Shown here: piece by piece, positions 27,033 through 37,138 of the stretch
Layout of the letters: every line of letters begins with the position of its first letter
How positions within the stretch are numbered: position 1 is the stretch's first letter
The notes under the pieces: generated by a model
Told to the model about the DNA's origin: nothing
Database searches by the model: none
Seen by the model: only the letters and a program-made list of their open reading frames with translations
DNA from: DASPLX01 sp035627375
GTDB lineage: Bacteria; Pseudomonadota; Gammaproteobacteria; Burkholderiales; Burkholderiaceae_D
Assembly (NCBI GenBank): GCA_035627375.1
Contig: DASPLX010000027.1
Location: 79,566-143,565 of the forward strand
Length of the DNA stretch: 64,000 nucleotides
Reading direction: 5' to 3'
Position numbers and translations under genes: made by a program

Positions 27033-27659
27033 ATGTTTGGACGACTGATGCCTTCCGAGGGCAAATTCTTTAACCTCTTCATCGAGCACGCCGACCTGTG
27101 CGTCAAGGGCGCAAAGGAAATGGTCGCGCTGATGACCAATTTCGACGACCTGGAAAGCCGCATGCATGCGATCGAAGGCATCGAGAAACAGGCCGACAAG
27201 ATCACGCACAATGCCATCGAGTTGCTGCACAAGACCTTCATCACGCCGCTCGACCGCGACGATATCCATCAGCTGATCACGCGCATGGACGACATCCTCG
27301 ACCTGCTCGAAGACGCGGCGCAGACCATCTCGCTGTACGACATCAAGGCGGTCACGCCGGAGGCCAAGCGTCTGGCCGAGCTTTGCCTCGGCTGCACCGA
27401 GAAAGTGAAGGCGGCGGTCGGCCTGCTGCACAACATGGACAATTCGCGCGAAATCCTGTCGATCTGCGCCGAAGTCGACCGCCTCGAATCGGATGCCGAC
27501 CACGTGATGCGCGCCGCGATGTCCAAGCTGTTCCGCGACGAGCCCGACGTGCGCAACCTGATCAAGCTGAAGGCGATCTACGAGATCCTGGAAACCGTGA
27601 CCGATCGCTGCGAGGATGTCGCCAACATCATCGAAGGCATCATCGTCGAGAACGCCTGA
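27033..27659 (+). CDS. DUF47/PhoU-like phosphate transport accessory protein
   Basis: A 208-residue all-helical protein of the PhoU-like DUF47 family (YkaA type), which accompanies Pit transporters and modulates their activity. It begins MFGRLMPSEGKFFNLF and contains repeated PhoU-like EADxxxH/ESDADH helices (IEKQADKITH near residue 50, LESDADHVM near residue 150). The gene lies 26 bases before pit. It has its own ribosome site (AAGAAAGAG). Confidence 0.92.
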   Translation: MFGRLMPSEGKFFNLFIEHADLCVKGAKEMVALMTNFDDLESRMHAIEGIEKQADKITHNAIELLHKTFITPLDRDDIHQLITRMDDILDLLEDAAQTISLYDIKAVTPEAKRLAELCLGCTEKVKAAVGLLHNMDNSREILSICAEVDRLESDADHVMRAAMSKLFRDEPDVRNLIKLKAIYEILETVTDRCEDVANIIEGIIVENA

Positions 27660-27685
27660 TTGGTCCGGACAAGAACGACAACAAC

Positions 27686-28693
27686 ATGCAAACACTTCAG
27701 ATCAGCCTTTACACGCTCGCATTCCTCGTCATCCTGGCGCTGCTGTTCGATTTCATGAACGGCTTTCACGATGCCGCGAACGCCATCGCGACGGTGGTGT
27801 CGACCGGTGTGCTCAAGCCGCAGACGGCGGTGGCGCTTGCTGCCTTCTTCAACTTCATCGCGATCTTCGTGTTTCAGCTGAAGGTCGCGACCACGGTCGG
27901 CAAGGGAACCATCGATCCCACAGTGGTGGATCATTACGTCGTGTTCGGCGCCCTGATCGGCGCGATCTCCTGGAACGTGCTGACGTGGTATTACGGCATC
28001 CCGTCGTCGTCGTCGCACGCCTTGATCGGCGGGCTGGTCGGCGCCGCGGTGGCCAAGGCGGGCACCGGCTCCCTGATCTCCTCCGGCCTGATCAAGACGA
28101 TCTCCTTCATCGTGCTGTCGCCCTTGTTCGGTTTCGTCTTTGGTTCGCTGATGATGGTGCTGGTTTCCTGGCTGTTCGTGCGAACGACGCCGCGCCGCGT
28201 CGACAAGTGGTTCCGTCGCATGCAGCTGGTCTCGGCCTCGATGTACAGCCTGGGTCACGGCGGCAACGATGCGCAGAAGACCATGGGGATCATCTGGATG
28301 CTGTTGATCGCGGCCGGTTACACGACCGCCAAAGACCCGCTGCCGATGTGGGTCATCGTGAGCTGCTATGCGGCGATCGGTCTCGGTACCTTGTTCGGCG
28401 GCTGGCGCATCGTCAAGACGATGGGGCAGAAGATCACCAAGCTCAAGCCGGTCGGCGGTTTCTGCGCCGAGACCGGCGGCGCGATCACGCTGTTCCTGGC
28501 GACGGCGCTCGGCATTCCGGTGTCGACGACGCATACCATCACCGGCGCCATCGTCGGCGTCGGCTCGTCGCAGAAGATGTCGGCGGTCCGCTGGGGCGTT
28601 GCCGGCAACATCGTCTGGGCTTGGGTCTTCACGATTCCGGCATCAGCCTTCATCGCCGCGATCGCCTGGTGGATCGGCACAAAGATTTTTTGA
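27686..28693 (+). CDS. pit: Low-affinity inorganic phosphate transporter
   Basis: Pit carries metal-phosphate complexes with protons across the inner membrane. The 335-residue product has about ten membrane helices and both halves of the internal duplication signature: FDFMNGFHDAANAIATVVST near residue 20 and SLGHGGNDAQKTMGI near residue 190. ATG at 27686 starts the family sequence. It forms an operon with the DUF47 gene and ends at a strong terminator. Confidence 0.95.
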   Translation: MQTLQISLYTLAFLVILALLFDFMNGFHDAANAIATVVSTGVLKPQTAVALAAFFNFIAIFVFQLKVATTVGKGTIDPTVVDHYVVFGALIGAISWNVLTWYYGIPSSSSHALIGGLVGAAVAKAGTGSLISSGLIKTISFIVLSPLFGFVFGSLMMVLVSWLFVRTTPRRVDKWFRRMQLVSASMYSLGHGGNDAQKTMGIIWMLLIAAGYTTAKDPLPMWVIVSCYAAIGLGTLFGGWRIVKTMGQKITKLKPVGGFCAETGGAITLFLATALGIPVSTTHTITGAIVGVGSSQKMSAVRWGVAGNIVWAWVFTIPASAFIAAIAWWIGTKIF

Positions 28694-28706
28694 GCATAGC
28701 TGTATG

Positions 28707-28738
28707 AAAAAAGCCCGCGAGACCGCGGGCTTTTTTTT
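28707..28738. terminator. Bidirectional terminator between pit and the PhoH gene
   Basis: Stem GCCCGCG/CGCGGGC (28713-28719, 28724-28730), loop AGAC, eight T downstream and six A upstream, so it works in both directions for these convergent genes. Confidence 0.95.
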
Positions 28739-28753
28739 CGAAGCAAGCGCCGT

Positions 28754-30424
28754 TCAGAGCACGTCGCTCGCGTGATCGGCCAGGCGCGAACGCTCGCCGC
28801 GGGCCAGCGTCACGTGCCCGCTGTGCGACCAACCCTTGAAACGGTCGACCACGTAAGTCAGGCCGCTGGAACCTTCGGTCAGGTATGGCGTATCGATCTG
28901 CGCGATATTGCCGAGGCAAATGATCTTGGTGCCGGGGCCGGCGCGCGTGACAAGCGTCTTCATCTGCTTCGGCGTCAGGTTCTGCGCTTCGTCGATGATC
29001 AGGAACTTGTTGACGAAGGTGCGTCCGCGCATGAAGTTGAGCGACTTGATCTTGATGCGTGAACGGATCAGATCCTGGGTCGCGGCGCGGCCCCAGTCGC
29101 CGGCATCGCTGTCCGACTTGTTCAGCACCTCGAGATTGTCGTCGAAGGCGCCCATCCACGGCGACATCTTTTCCTCTTCGGTGCCGGGCAAGAAGCCGAT
29201 GTCCTCGCCGACCGGCACCGTCACGCGCGTGACGATGATTTCCGTGTAGAGCTTGGTTTCCAGGACCTGCGAAAGACCGGCGGCGAGCGCCAGCAGCGTC
29301 TTGCCGGTGCCGGCCGAGCCGAGCAGGGTGACGAAATCGCATTCCGGATTCATCAGCAGGTTGAGCGCGAAATTCTGCTCGCGGTTGCGCGCCGTGACGC
29401 CCCACACGCTGTTCTTCGCATGCCCGTAGTCGCGCAGGGTCTGGATCACGGCCGTCTTGCCGTTGATCTGGACCACCTGCCCGTAGAACGGCGCCTCGCC
29501 GTTGCTCGGTTCCATGAACACGAATTGGTTGACGAGGAAGGAAGGCACCAGGGGGCCGGTCAGGCGGTAGTAGGTATAGCCCGTGCCGTGCTTGTTCTCC
29601 TGCCACGACTCGATGCCCTTGCCGTGCTTGTTCCAGAAATCGTCCGGCAATTGCATGATGCCGGAGTAGAGCAGGTCGGTATCCTCGAGGACGTGATCGT
29701 TGAGGTATTCTTCCGCAGGCAGGCCCATCGCGCGCGCCTTGATGCGCATGTTGATGTCCTTCGACACCAGCACCACGGGACGGCCGGGATACTGCTGCTC
29801 CAGCGCCCGCACCACGCCGAGAATCTGATTGTCCGCCTTGCCTTGCGGGAGTCCTTCCGGAAGTTCGACATTCTGCAGCGTGGTTTGAAAGAACAGGCGG
29901 CCCTTGGCATCCTTGTTCCCGAGCTTGGACAGCGGAATGCCCAGTTCGATGTCGTGCTCCTCGACGCCGGCGACCAGCGCGTCGAGCGAGCGCGACACTT
30001 GACGCGCGTTGCGTGCGACTTCGGACATGCCTTTCTTGTGGTTGTCGAGCTCTTCCAGGGTCATCATCGGCAGATAGACGTCGTGCTCCTCGAAACGGAA
30101 CAGCGAGGTCGGATCGTGCATCAGGACGTTGGTGTCGAGCACGAACAGCTTGGTGACGCCGGTTTTGTCGGCGGCGCGACTGGTGGCCGATTTCATGCGC
30201 GCTTCCGAAGTCTTCGGCGGCTTGGTCGTACGGGTCTTCTCGGTGGGGGTCTTGTCCGGAGTCTTGCCGCGCGCGGTCGCGGGAGGGGCGGCCGGTTCTG
30301 TCTTCTTCCGCACCGGTTCCACCAATGCGATGACGGGTTTGACCGACTTGCCTTTTTCCGCTTTCGGATATTCGCTGGGAGACAACAATGTTGCGGGCTT
30401 GGACGGCAGTTTGGGCAGTGGCAT
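28754..30424 (-). CDS. PIN-PhoH family ATPase/ribonuclease
   Basis: A 556-residue protein joining a PIN ribonuclease domain (about residues 100-240, LFVLDTNVLMHDP with the first acidic residue) to a PhoH-type ATPase domain (Walker A LLGSAGTGKTLLAL near residue 345, Walker B FLIIDEAQN near residue 475). This is the YlaK/PhoH2 architecture, thought to be an RNA helicase-nuclease. Residues 20-95 form a lysine-, proline- and threonine-rich disordered linker. ATG at 30424 has GAGG 7 bases upstream; the open frame runs to 30547, but that part is not conserved. The PhoH name reflects homology, not proven phosphate control. Confidence 0.92.
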   Translation of the reverse strand: MPLPKLPSKPATLLSPSEYPKAEKGKSVKPVIALVEPVRKKTEPAAPPATARGKTPDKTPTEKTRTTKPPKTSEARMKSATSRAADKTGVTKLFVLDTNVLMHDPTSLFRFEEHDVYLPMMTLEELDNHKKGMSEVARNARQVSRSLDALVAGVEEHDIELGIPLSKLGNKDAKGRLFFQTTLQNVELPEGLPQGKADNQILGVVRALEQQYPGRPVVLVSKDINMRIKARAMGLPAEEYLNDHVLEDTDLLYSGIMQLPDDFWNKHGKGIESWQENKHGTGYTYYRLTGPLVPSFLVNQFVFMEPSNGEAPFYGQVVQINGKTAVIQTLRDYGHAKNSVWGVTARNREQNFALNLLMNPECDFVTLLGSAGTGKTLLALAAGLSQVLETKLYTEIIVTRVTVPVGEDIGFLPGTEEEKMSPWMGAFDDNLEVLNKSDSDAGDWGRAATQDLIRSRIKIKSLNFMRGRTFVNKFLIIDEAQNLTPKQMKTLVTRAGPGTKIICLGNIAQIDTPYLTEGSSGLTYVVDRFKGWSHSGHVTLARGERSRLADHASDVL

Positions 30425-30544
30425 CAGAACCTCAATCTGGAAAGTTTGGGATAAGGCAACCGGGGACAACGACGACGTATGAAGCGATAGATTGAAGGAG
30501 GGGGAGGAAGAAACGACGGCGCGAAGGATGCACCGATCGCAAAG

Positions 30545-30592
30545 CAAAAAAGCCGTTCGGGAAGGCGGCCTGCCTCTTCCTCAAACGGCTTT
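30545..30592 (-). terminator. Terminator after the Bcp gene
   Basis: On the reverse strand the outer stem AAAGCCGTT/AACGGCTTT, with inner GGAAG/CTTCC pairing, is followed by six T at 30550-30545. Confidence 0.7.
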
Positions 30593-30626
30593 CTGGAAAA
30601 AAGTTCTTTGTAATTCAATGGCTTAT

Positions 30627-31103
30627 TTAAGCAAGAGCCTTCACATACTCCAGCACTTCCTCGACGTGTCCAGGCACTTTCACTCCACGCCATTCTTTCA
30701 CCAATTTGCCGGCGGCGTCAATCACAAATGTCGACCGCTCGATACCGCGCACCTGCTTGCCGTACATCGTCTTCATTTTCATGACGTCGAACATTCCGCA
30801 CAGCGCCTCGTCCGGATCGGAGATCAGCTCGAACGGCAGATCGAGCTTGTTCTTGAAGCCTTCATGGGACCGGATGCTGTCGCGGCTGATGCCGAAGACG
30901 AGGGTATCCGCGCGCTTGAATTGGCCATGCAAGTCACGGAAGGTCATGCTTTCGGTGGTGCAGCCCGGCGTGTTGTCCTTCGGATAAAAATACAGCACTA
31001 CATTCTTGCCCCGGTAATCCGATAGCGTAAAGGTCTTGTCGCTAGTCATGGCAGCGGAAAAATCGGGTACGACTTCGTTCAATTCACAACGGCTTTCTAC
31101 CAC
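30627..31103 (-). CDS. bcp: Thiol peroxidase Bcp (PrxQ-type peroxiredoxin)
   Basis: This peroxiredoxin reduces hydrogen peroxide and organic peroxides with electrons from thioredoxin. From the GTG start at 31103 it has 158 residues, the family length. The active site PKDNTPGC places the peroxidatic cysteine at C48 with T45. The resolving cysteine five residues later, present in E. coli Bcp, is missing (CTTESM); C102 or the non-conserved C6 are the only others. The GTG is decided by AGGAG 6 bases upstream and the conserved CELNEVVPDF. The frame is open to 31316, but the extra 70 residues show no family resemblance. Confidence 0.9.
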   Translation of the reverse strand: MVESRCELNEVVPDFSAAMTSDKTFTLSDYRGKNVVLYFYPKDNTPGCTTESMTFRDLHGQFKRADTLVFGISRDSIRSHEGFKNKLDLPFELISDPDEALCGMFDVMKMKTMYGKQVRGIERSTFVIDAAGKLVKEWRGVKVPGHVEEVLEYVKALA

Positions 31104-31391
31104 GGTGATCTCCTGGTCTAGGCGTTTATCGCTTGTGGCGAAGGATTTCTTGCGGATGTCTTGCGAGAGCGGCGGTACCGCAGCTCTCGCATTATCCATG
31201 AAGGCAGCGAAACTTGCCCGAACGCCATGTAAAAACAGGCGAAATTCAACCGGCGTTTCGGAAGGCGCGTAGTCGAAGATGGGGACGAGTCTTTGTCGTT
31301 CAAGTTCGGCATGCAAAGCAAATATCGCCTCGACGCCGCATTGCCGTCCGGCGAAAGCGCTAGCGTCCGCGGTTGCATGCCGCGCCGCCTT

Positions 31392-31784
31392 TCATGGGCG
31401 CGCCGGCGGGCCCGCTTCGAAAATCAGGGCCAGCGCGACCTTGCGGCCTTCGGCCATGAGGATGTTGTAGGTGCGGCAGGCCGCCTGATTGTCCATGCAT
31501 TCCACGCCGATGCGGCGTGCCGTCAGCGCGGCGATCAGTTTCGGATGAATGAAGCGCTGGCGAACGCCGGTGCCCACGATGACGACGTCGGGCGCGGCGT
31601 TTTCGATGGGGGTGAAGTGCTCGGCCGTCAAGGTATCGAAGGAGGCGGCCGGCCACGCTACCGGCGCGGTTTCCGGCATGACGATCAGGCTGTGGGTAAA
31701 TCGGACCGCGTTGATTTCGACCCCGTCGGCATCATAGGCGGTGACGGTCTGGTAATGCTGGGTGGGCGTGGTGTGGAGCTTCAT
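31392..31784 (-). CDS. Mth938-like domain protein (DUF498)
   Basis: A 130-residue protein of the Mth938/Xcc1710 family, small cytoplasmic folds related to NDUFAF3, whose biochemical role is not established. Family features are the central VVIVGTGVRQRFIHPKL segment near residue 70 and ECMDNQAACRTYNIL near residue 95. The 288 bases between its stop and the bcp start hold no gene I can support. The gene is divergent from the aminotransferase gene. Confidence 0.85.
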   Translation of the reverse strand: MKLHTTPTQHYQTVTAYDADGVEINAVRFTHSLIVMPETAPVAWPAASFDTLTAEHFTPIENAAPDVVIVGTGVRQRFIHPKLIAALTARRIGVECMDNQAACRTYNILMAEGRKVALALIFEAGPPARP

Positions 31785-32009
31785 CGGCGGAGTGGGGGCG
31801 CCGGTCTCGGCGGTGCCGGTCGCCGCGTACGGTTTCGATAGGTGGACGAAAGACCGGCCATTGTAACGCTTTCGGCATGAGGATCGTTTTCGGCATGCGG
31901 ATTTCCGCCTAGCGGCCGGCGCGCATTATCGCGATATAGCGATTGATAAATCGAGTTGCTTTGGGCAAAATGATTCTTTTATCGCGGTGCAACATCCAGG
32001 AAGGCAGCT

Positions 32010-33239
32010 GTGCGACCGATTCAGAAATCGAAGAAACTGGCAGACGTCTGCTACGAAATCCGGGGCCCGGTCCTGGAGAAGGCCCGGCAGATGGAGGAAG
32101 AGGGTCACAAGATCATCAAGCTCAACATCGGCAACCTGGCCGTGTTCGGCTTCGATGCGCCCGACGAGATCGTGCACGACATGATCATCAACATGGGCAA
32201 CGCCGCCGGCTATACCGATTCGAAAGGCCTGTTCGCGCCGCGCAAGGCGATCATGCACTACACCCAGCAGAAGAGCATCGCCGGCGTGGATATCGACGAC
32301 ATCTATATCGGCAACGGCGCGTCCGAGCTGATCGTGATGGGCATGAATGCCTTGCTCAACAACGGCGACGAAGTGCTGGTGCCGGCTCCCGACTATCCGC
32401 TCTGGACCGCCGCGGTCAGCCTGTCGGGCGGCTCCCCGGTTCATTATGTCTGCGACGAGCAGTCCGGCTGGTTGCCGGACATCGACGATATCAAGCGCAA
32501 GATCACGAGCAATACCAAGGCGATCGTCGTCATCAATCCGAACAATCCGACCGGCGCGCTATACCCGGTCGAATTGCTGAAGGAGATCGTCGAGGTCGCG
32601 CGCCAGCATCAGCTGGTCGTGTTCGCCGACGAAATCTACGACAAGACGCTCTACGACGGCGAGACCCACACCTCGATCGCCTCGCTGGCCGACGACGTGC
32701 TCTTCATCACCCTGAACGGGCTGTCGAAGAATTACCGCTCTTGCGGCTATCGCGCCGGCTGGATGGTCGTGTCCGGCGAGAAGAAGCATGCCAAGGACTA
32801 TGTCGAAGGCTTGAACATGATGGCCTCGATGCGCTTGTGCGCCAATGTTCCGGGCCAATATGCGATCCAGACGGCGCTGGGCGGCTACCAGAGCATCAAC
32901 GATCTGGTCGGCCCCGGCGGCCGCCTGCTCCGGCAGCGCGATCTCGCCTATAAGCTGCTGACCGAGATTCCGGGCGTGACCTGCGTCAAGCCGAAGGCCG
33001 CGCTGTACATGTTCCCGAAGCTCGATCCGAAGATCTATCCGATCAAGAACGACCAGGAATTCGTCTACGAGATGCTGGTCGAAGAGAAGGTCTTGATCGT
33101 GCAGGGCACCGGCTTCAACTGGATCGCGCCGGACCATTTCCGCGTCGTCTTCCTGCCCAACTCGGACGATCTGACGGATGCCGTCGGCCGCATCGCGCGC
33201 TTCCTCGAAGGCTATCGGAAACGGCACGGCACCGCTTGA
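32010..33239 (+). CDS. alaA: Alanine-synthesising aminotransferase (AlaA-like)
   Basis: A class I/II PLP-dependent aminotransferase of 409 residues, close to E. coli AlaA (YfbQ), which makes alanine from pyruvate and glutamate. The PLP lysine is K240 in GLSKNYRS, with the NPNNPTGA motif near residue 175 and RAGWM after the lysine. The start is GTG at 32010, preceded by AGGAAGG and followed by MRPIQKSKKLADVCYEIRGP, which matches the family. hom follows 47 bases later, an arrangement common in Burkholderiales. A broader substrate range, including valine or methionine precursors, is possible. Confidence 0.92.
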   Translation: MRPIQKSKKLADVCYEIRGPVLEKARQMEEEGHKIIKLNIGNLAVFGFDAPDEIVHDMIINMGNAAGYTDSKGLFAPRKAIMHYTQQKSIAGVDIDDIYIGNGASELIVMGMNALLNNGDEVLVPAPDYPLWTAAVSLSGGSPVHYVCDEQSGWLPDIDDIKRKITSNTKAIVVINPNNPTGALYPVELLKEIVEVARQHQLVVFADEIYDKTLYDGETHTSIASLADDVLFITLNGLSKNYRSCGYRAGWMVVSGEKKHAKDYVEGLNMMASMRLCANVPGQYAIQTALGGYQSINDLVGPGGRLLRQRDLAYKLLTEIPGVTCVKPKAALYMFPKLDPKIYPIKNDQEFVYEMLVEEKVLIVQGTGFNWIAPDHFRVVFLPNSDDLTDAVGRIARFLEGYRKRHGTA

Positions 33240-33286
33240 TGCGGACTGCCGCCGCGGCACATTTTTTTACCTCAACGACACTCGTT

Positions 33287-34597
<1,311 letters not shown>

Positions 34598-34616
34598 CCA
34601 GCCGTTGAAAATCATG

Positions 34617-34647
34617 AGGCCGTCCCGGTTTCCGGGACGGCCTTTTT
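34617..34647 (+). terminator. Rho-independent terminator after hom
   Basis: Perfect 12-bp stem AGGCCGTCCCGG/CCGGGACGGCCT, loop TTT, followed by TTTT. It ends the aminotransferase-hom operon before the inserted block. Confidence 0.93.
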
Positions 34648-34679
34648 CCATCCATCTTGCCGTGCCGCTGCGCGCGGCT

Positions 34680-35141
34680 TCAATAGCTATAACTATGCGG
34701 CGCCGAGGCATGCGGCGCATCGTCGGCGCTGGGCTTGCGTTCCGGATACAGGGCATCGGGGTCGACCAGCAGATATCGTTCGACCAGGTCCAGCAAGGCG
34801 ATCACGCCCCGGTAATTGCCGTTCTCCATCACAGTGACGTGATGAATCCTTTTCGTCGCCATCAATTTGGCGACTTCCCGCACCGACATCAACGCATCGA
34901 CTTCGAACAGGCGATGCGTGCAGACCTCCCAGGCCAACACGGCTTTCGGATTGCGCTTGTGGGAGTGGAAATGCACGATCTCGTGCATGCTGATGACGCC
35001 GAAAATGCCGCCGCCCATATCCACGACCGGCACATAATCGAGATTGTTGTCATCGAGCACCGCCTCGACTCTTTCCAGCGTGTCTTCGGTATCGACCGTG
35101 ATCTGATTCGGATCGAGCAAGGCATAGATAGGCTTGTCCAT
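34680..35141 (-). CDS. Tandem CBS-domain protein
   Basis: A 153-residue cytoplasmic protein consisting of two CBS motifs (about residues 10-65 and 80-135), which usually form a pair that binds adenine nucleotides. The segments YVPVVDMGGGIFGVISMHEIV and HHVTVMENGNYRGVIALLDL are typical. There is no attached enzyme or membrane domain, so the role is unknown. ATG at 35141 is decided by AGGAG 7 bases upstream; the open frame continues to 35216. Confidence 0.88.
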   Translation of the reverse strand: MDKPIYALLDPNQITVDTEDTLERVEAVLDDNNLDYVPVVDMGGGIFGVISMHEIVHFHSHKRNPKAVLAWEVCTHRLFEVDALMSVREVAKLMATKRIHHVTVMENGNYRGVIALLDLVERYLLVDPDALYPERKPSADDAPHASAPHSYSY

Positions 35142-35349
35142 GGCGGACTCCTGGCGTGATTCGGGCCGCGTTCGCGGGGCCGTCGAGGCGGCGGATAAGA
35201 TGAATTTAGGATACAAAACCCATAAGCGGAAGGGCGAAAATCGCCTATTCGCGAAATGAATTCTTCCAGCAAGGGTATTGTGGTCTTGATAATTTTTTAT
35301 CGGCTTCGTGAGGGGGCAGCCGAGCCGGCATGATCCGGGAAGCGAGCGC

Positions 35350-35442
35350 TTAGTACGTCTTCATGATGCGCGCAAAAGTCCCGTCGTCCCGCCGCTTGAG
35401 GATCGAGCGGTTCAGGCGCGCCACGAGTTCCGTCAGTTCTTG
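35350..35442 (-). pseudogene. C-terminal remnant of a solute-binding protein gene
   Basis: The last 21 codons before the TAA (35350-35352) read LNRSILKRRDDGTFARIMKTY. They align without gaps to the end of the intact binding protein just upstream (FNAGLKQIKSNGQYKQIVKKY), sharing N, G, aromatic, I, K and Y positions. The rest of the gene is missing; the frame runs into the 3' end of the intact gene. This looks like the leftover of a second copy after deletion. The remaining bases between 35142 and 35349 hold nothing I can identify. Confidence 0.5.
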
Positions 35443-35509
35443 CCGCGACCGGCCGCCGCGCCGTCCCGCCGCATCGCCCGGACGCCAGTGCGGGACGACG
35501 GGCGCGCGT

Positions 35510-36274
35510 TCACTCGCTGATGTATTTCTTGACGATTTGCTTGTACTGGCCGTTGCTCTTGATTTGCTTCAGGCCGGCATTGAAGTCGTCGCGGATCTGC
35601 TTGTCGCGAAATACCGGGTTGTTGAATTGCTGGGCGCTCTGGCCGAAGATCTTGTGGATCACGACTTCCTGGCCGGTATCGACGCCGCTGGCGGCCGCCT
35701 TGTAATACTTGTAGACGTTGATGTCGCCGACATAGACCTGGACGCCGTTGGCGTAGAGTTGCATCACGCGGCGCTTCTCGTCGCTGGTCTCCACGTAATT
35801 CTGATTGCCTTTCACGGCCGCGGCGAACTGGGGGCCCAGGAAATTCGACGCCCCCTGGAACGTGGTGATGCTCTTGTCCTTGAGGTCGGCGGCGCTATTG
35901 ATCGCGATATTGTTCTTTTTCAGCGTGATGGCGACGTCCTGATAGGTGACTGCCGGCTCTTCCGCGTAGAAGAATCCGTCCGCTTCCTTCAAATCGGGAT
36001 TGCCGCGTTGCGCGCCGTCGGCCTGCTGTTCCTTGAGCATCTTCGGGATCGCGCCCATCGCCACGAATACCGGCTTGATCGTGTGACCCTTCGCGGCGAG
36101 CGCGGCCTTGACGATGTCGTATTCGAAGCCGCTGGCTTCGGCGCCGTCCTTGATCACGTACGGCGGGATGGCGAAGCTGAACAGCATCTTGATGTCTTTC
36201 GCATGCGCCGCCGGCGCCGCGAGGATTGCAGCGCCGACGGCGCCGGCGCACAACAGCTTTTGCAGCCTGGTCAT
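35510..36274 (-). CDS. ABC transporter periplasmic solute-binding protein
   Basis: A 254-residue family 3 solute-binding protein, probably for polar amino acids. It has a signal peptide (residues 1-25, cleavage after AAHA) and the typical two-lobe fold; MLFSFAIPPYVIKDG and ASGFEYDIVKAAL mark the first lobe. ATG at 36274 is preceded by GGGAGGAATC. No permease or ATPase gene is adjacent, so it is an orphan that must pair with a transporter elsewhere. A remnant of a related gene tail follows it. Confidence 0.9.
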   Translation of the reverse strand: MTRLQKLLCAGAVGAAILAAPAAHAKDIKMLFSFAIPPYVIKDGAEASGFEYDIVKAALAAKGHTIKPVFVAMGAIPKMLKEQQADGAQRGNPDLKEADGFFYAEEPAVTYQDVAITLKKNNIAINSAADLKDKSITTFQGASNFLGPQFAAAVKGNQNYVETSDEKRRVMQLYANGVQVYVGDINVYKYYKAAASGVDTGQEVVIHKIFGQSAQQFNNPVFRDKQIRDDFNAGLKQIKSNGQYKQIVKKYISE

Positions 36275-36405
36275 GATTCCTCCCTTGTGGATGTCAGTGC
36301 GCCTACCAGTAAAGTCCAGCGCGCCGATGGTGTCAATCAATTCCACAGGGATGTTGCGCATATGCTCCATAGCCGTTCGCGGCTTGCGTGCGCCTGTTTT
36401 TTCTT

Positions 36406-36981
36406 CTAACGATGGATGACCACCAGCAGGGCTTTCGCCTCGGCCTTGCCGGCGTTGCGAATCGCATGATTGCGATCGGCGTGATAGCGGGCCGTGCCGC
36501 CGGCCTTCAGCTTCTTCTTGTTGCCGTCGACCTCGACCTCGACAGAGCCATGCAAGAGCGTCAAGTATTCCATCGTCCCGGGGTCGTGGGGATTGGAGAC
36601 GAGCGCGCCTTCCGGGGCAAGCGTCAATTCGTACCACTCGTACTTGCCGGCCAATTCCATCGGACCCAGGATGCGCAAGACATAGCCGGCATGGCTGCCG
36701 GGAAGGGTCGGCGTCTCGTGCGGCTCCAGCACGTGGATGGCTTCGGCCTCCTGCGGTTCGTTCGACAGCAATTCCTCGATGCCGATCCCGAGCGCATTGG
36801 CCAGGCGCCAGGCGACGGCGATCGTGGGATTGGCCTTTTCGCGTTCGATCTGCGACAGCATCGATTTCGACACGCCGGCGGCGCGCGAGAGATCGTCGAG
36901 CGTCAGCCCGCGCTTCAGGCGCAGTTTCTGCAAGGTGGCGCCGACCTCGGGCGGGGCGGGCGGGGTGCTTGGCTTTTTCAT
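36406..36981 (-). CDS. XRE-cupin transcriptional regulator
   Basis: A 191-residue regulator with an N-terminal helix-turn-helix of the XRE/Cro type (about residues 15-65, LRLKRGLTLDDLSRAAGVSK) and a C-terminal cupin sensor domain (about 115-190). Relatives of this architecture (PuuR, SutR) sense small metabolites such as amines or amino acids. It is divergent from kbl and separated from it by 157 bases that contain a perfect palindrome, so it most likely controls kbl-tdh and itself. ATG at 36981 is chosen over an in-frame ATG at 36996. Confidence 0.9.
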   Translation of the reverse strand: MKKPSTPPAPPEVGATLQKLRLKRGLTLDDLSRAAGVSKSMLSQIEREKANPTIAVAWRLANALGIGIEELLSNEPQEAEAIHVLEPHETPTLPGSHAGYVLRILGPMELAGKYEWYELTLAPEGALVSNPHDPGTMEYLTLLHGSVEVEVDGNKKKLKAGGTARYHADRNHAIRNAGKAEAKALLVVIHR

Positions 36982-37018
36982 AAAAGTCGCTTGCAAAGTT
37001 CAATGAGGGTCGATAATA

Positions 37019-37032
37019 TTCAATATATTGAA
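37019..37032. promoter_or_regulatory. Palindromic operator candidate for the XRE-cupin regulator
   Basis: TTCAATATATTGAA is a perfect 14-bp palindrome in the spacer between the divergent regulator and kbl. A single half-site (TTCAAT) is repeated at 36999-37004, 20 bases away. The size and symmetry fit an XRE-family dimer. Confidence 0.6.
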
Positions 37033-37138
37033 CTTTAGTTCGAAATAAAGAATTTTTCGTATCCGGAAAAACGCATCGTAGCAGAACGGTTGCGGGCAGG
37101 ATACGCCAATCCGAGACGATCGAGACAAGGAAATCCCG

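Noticed and set aside
31104..31391. A possible 70-residue N-terminal extension of Bcp and other short frames.
   Set aside because: AGGAG and the conserved beginning fix the GTG at 31103; the extension matches nothing I know.
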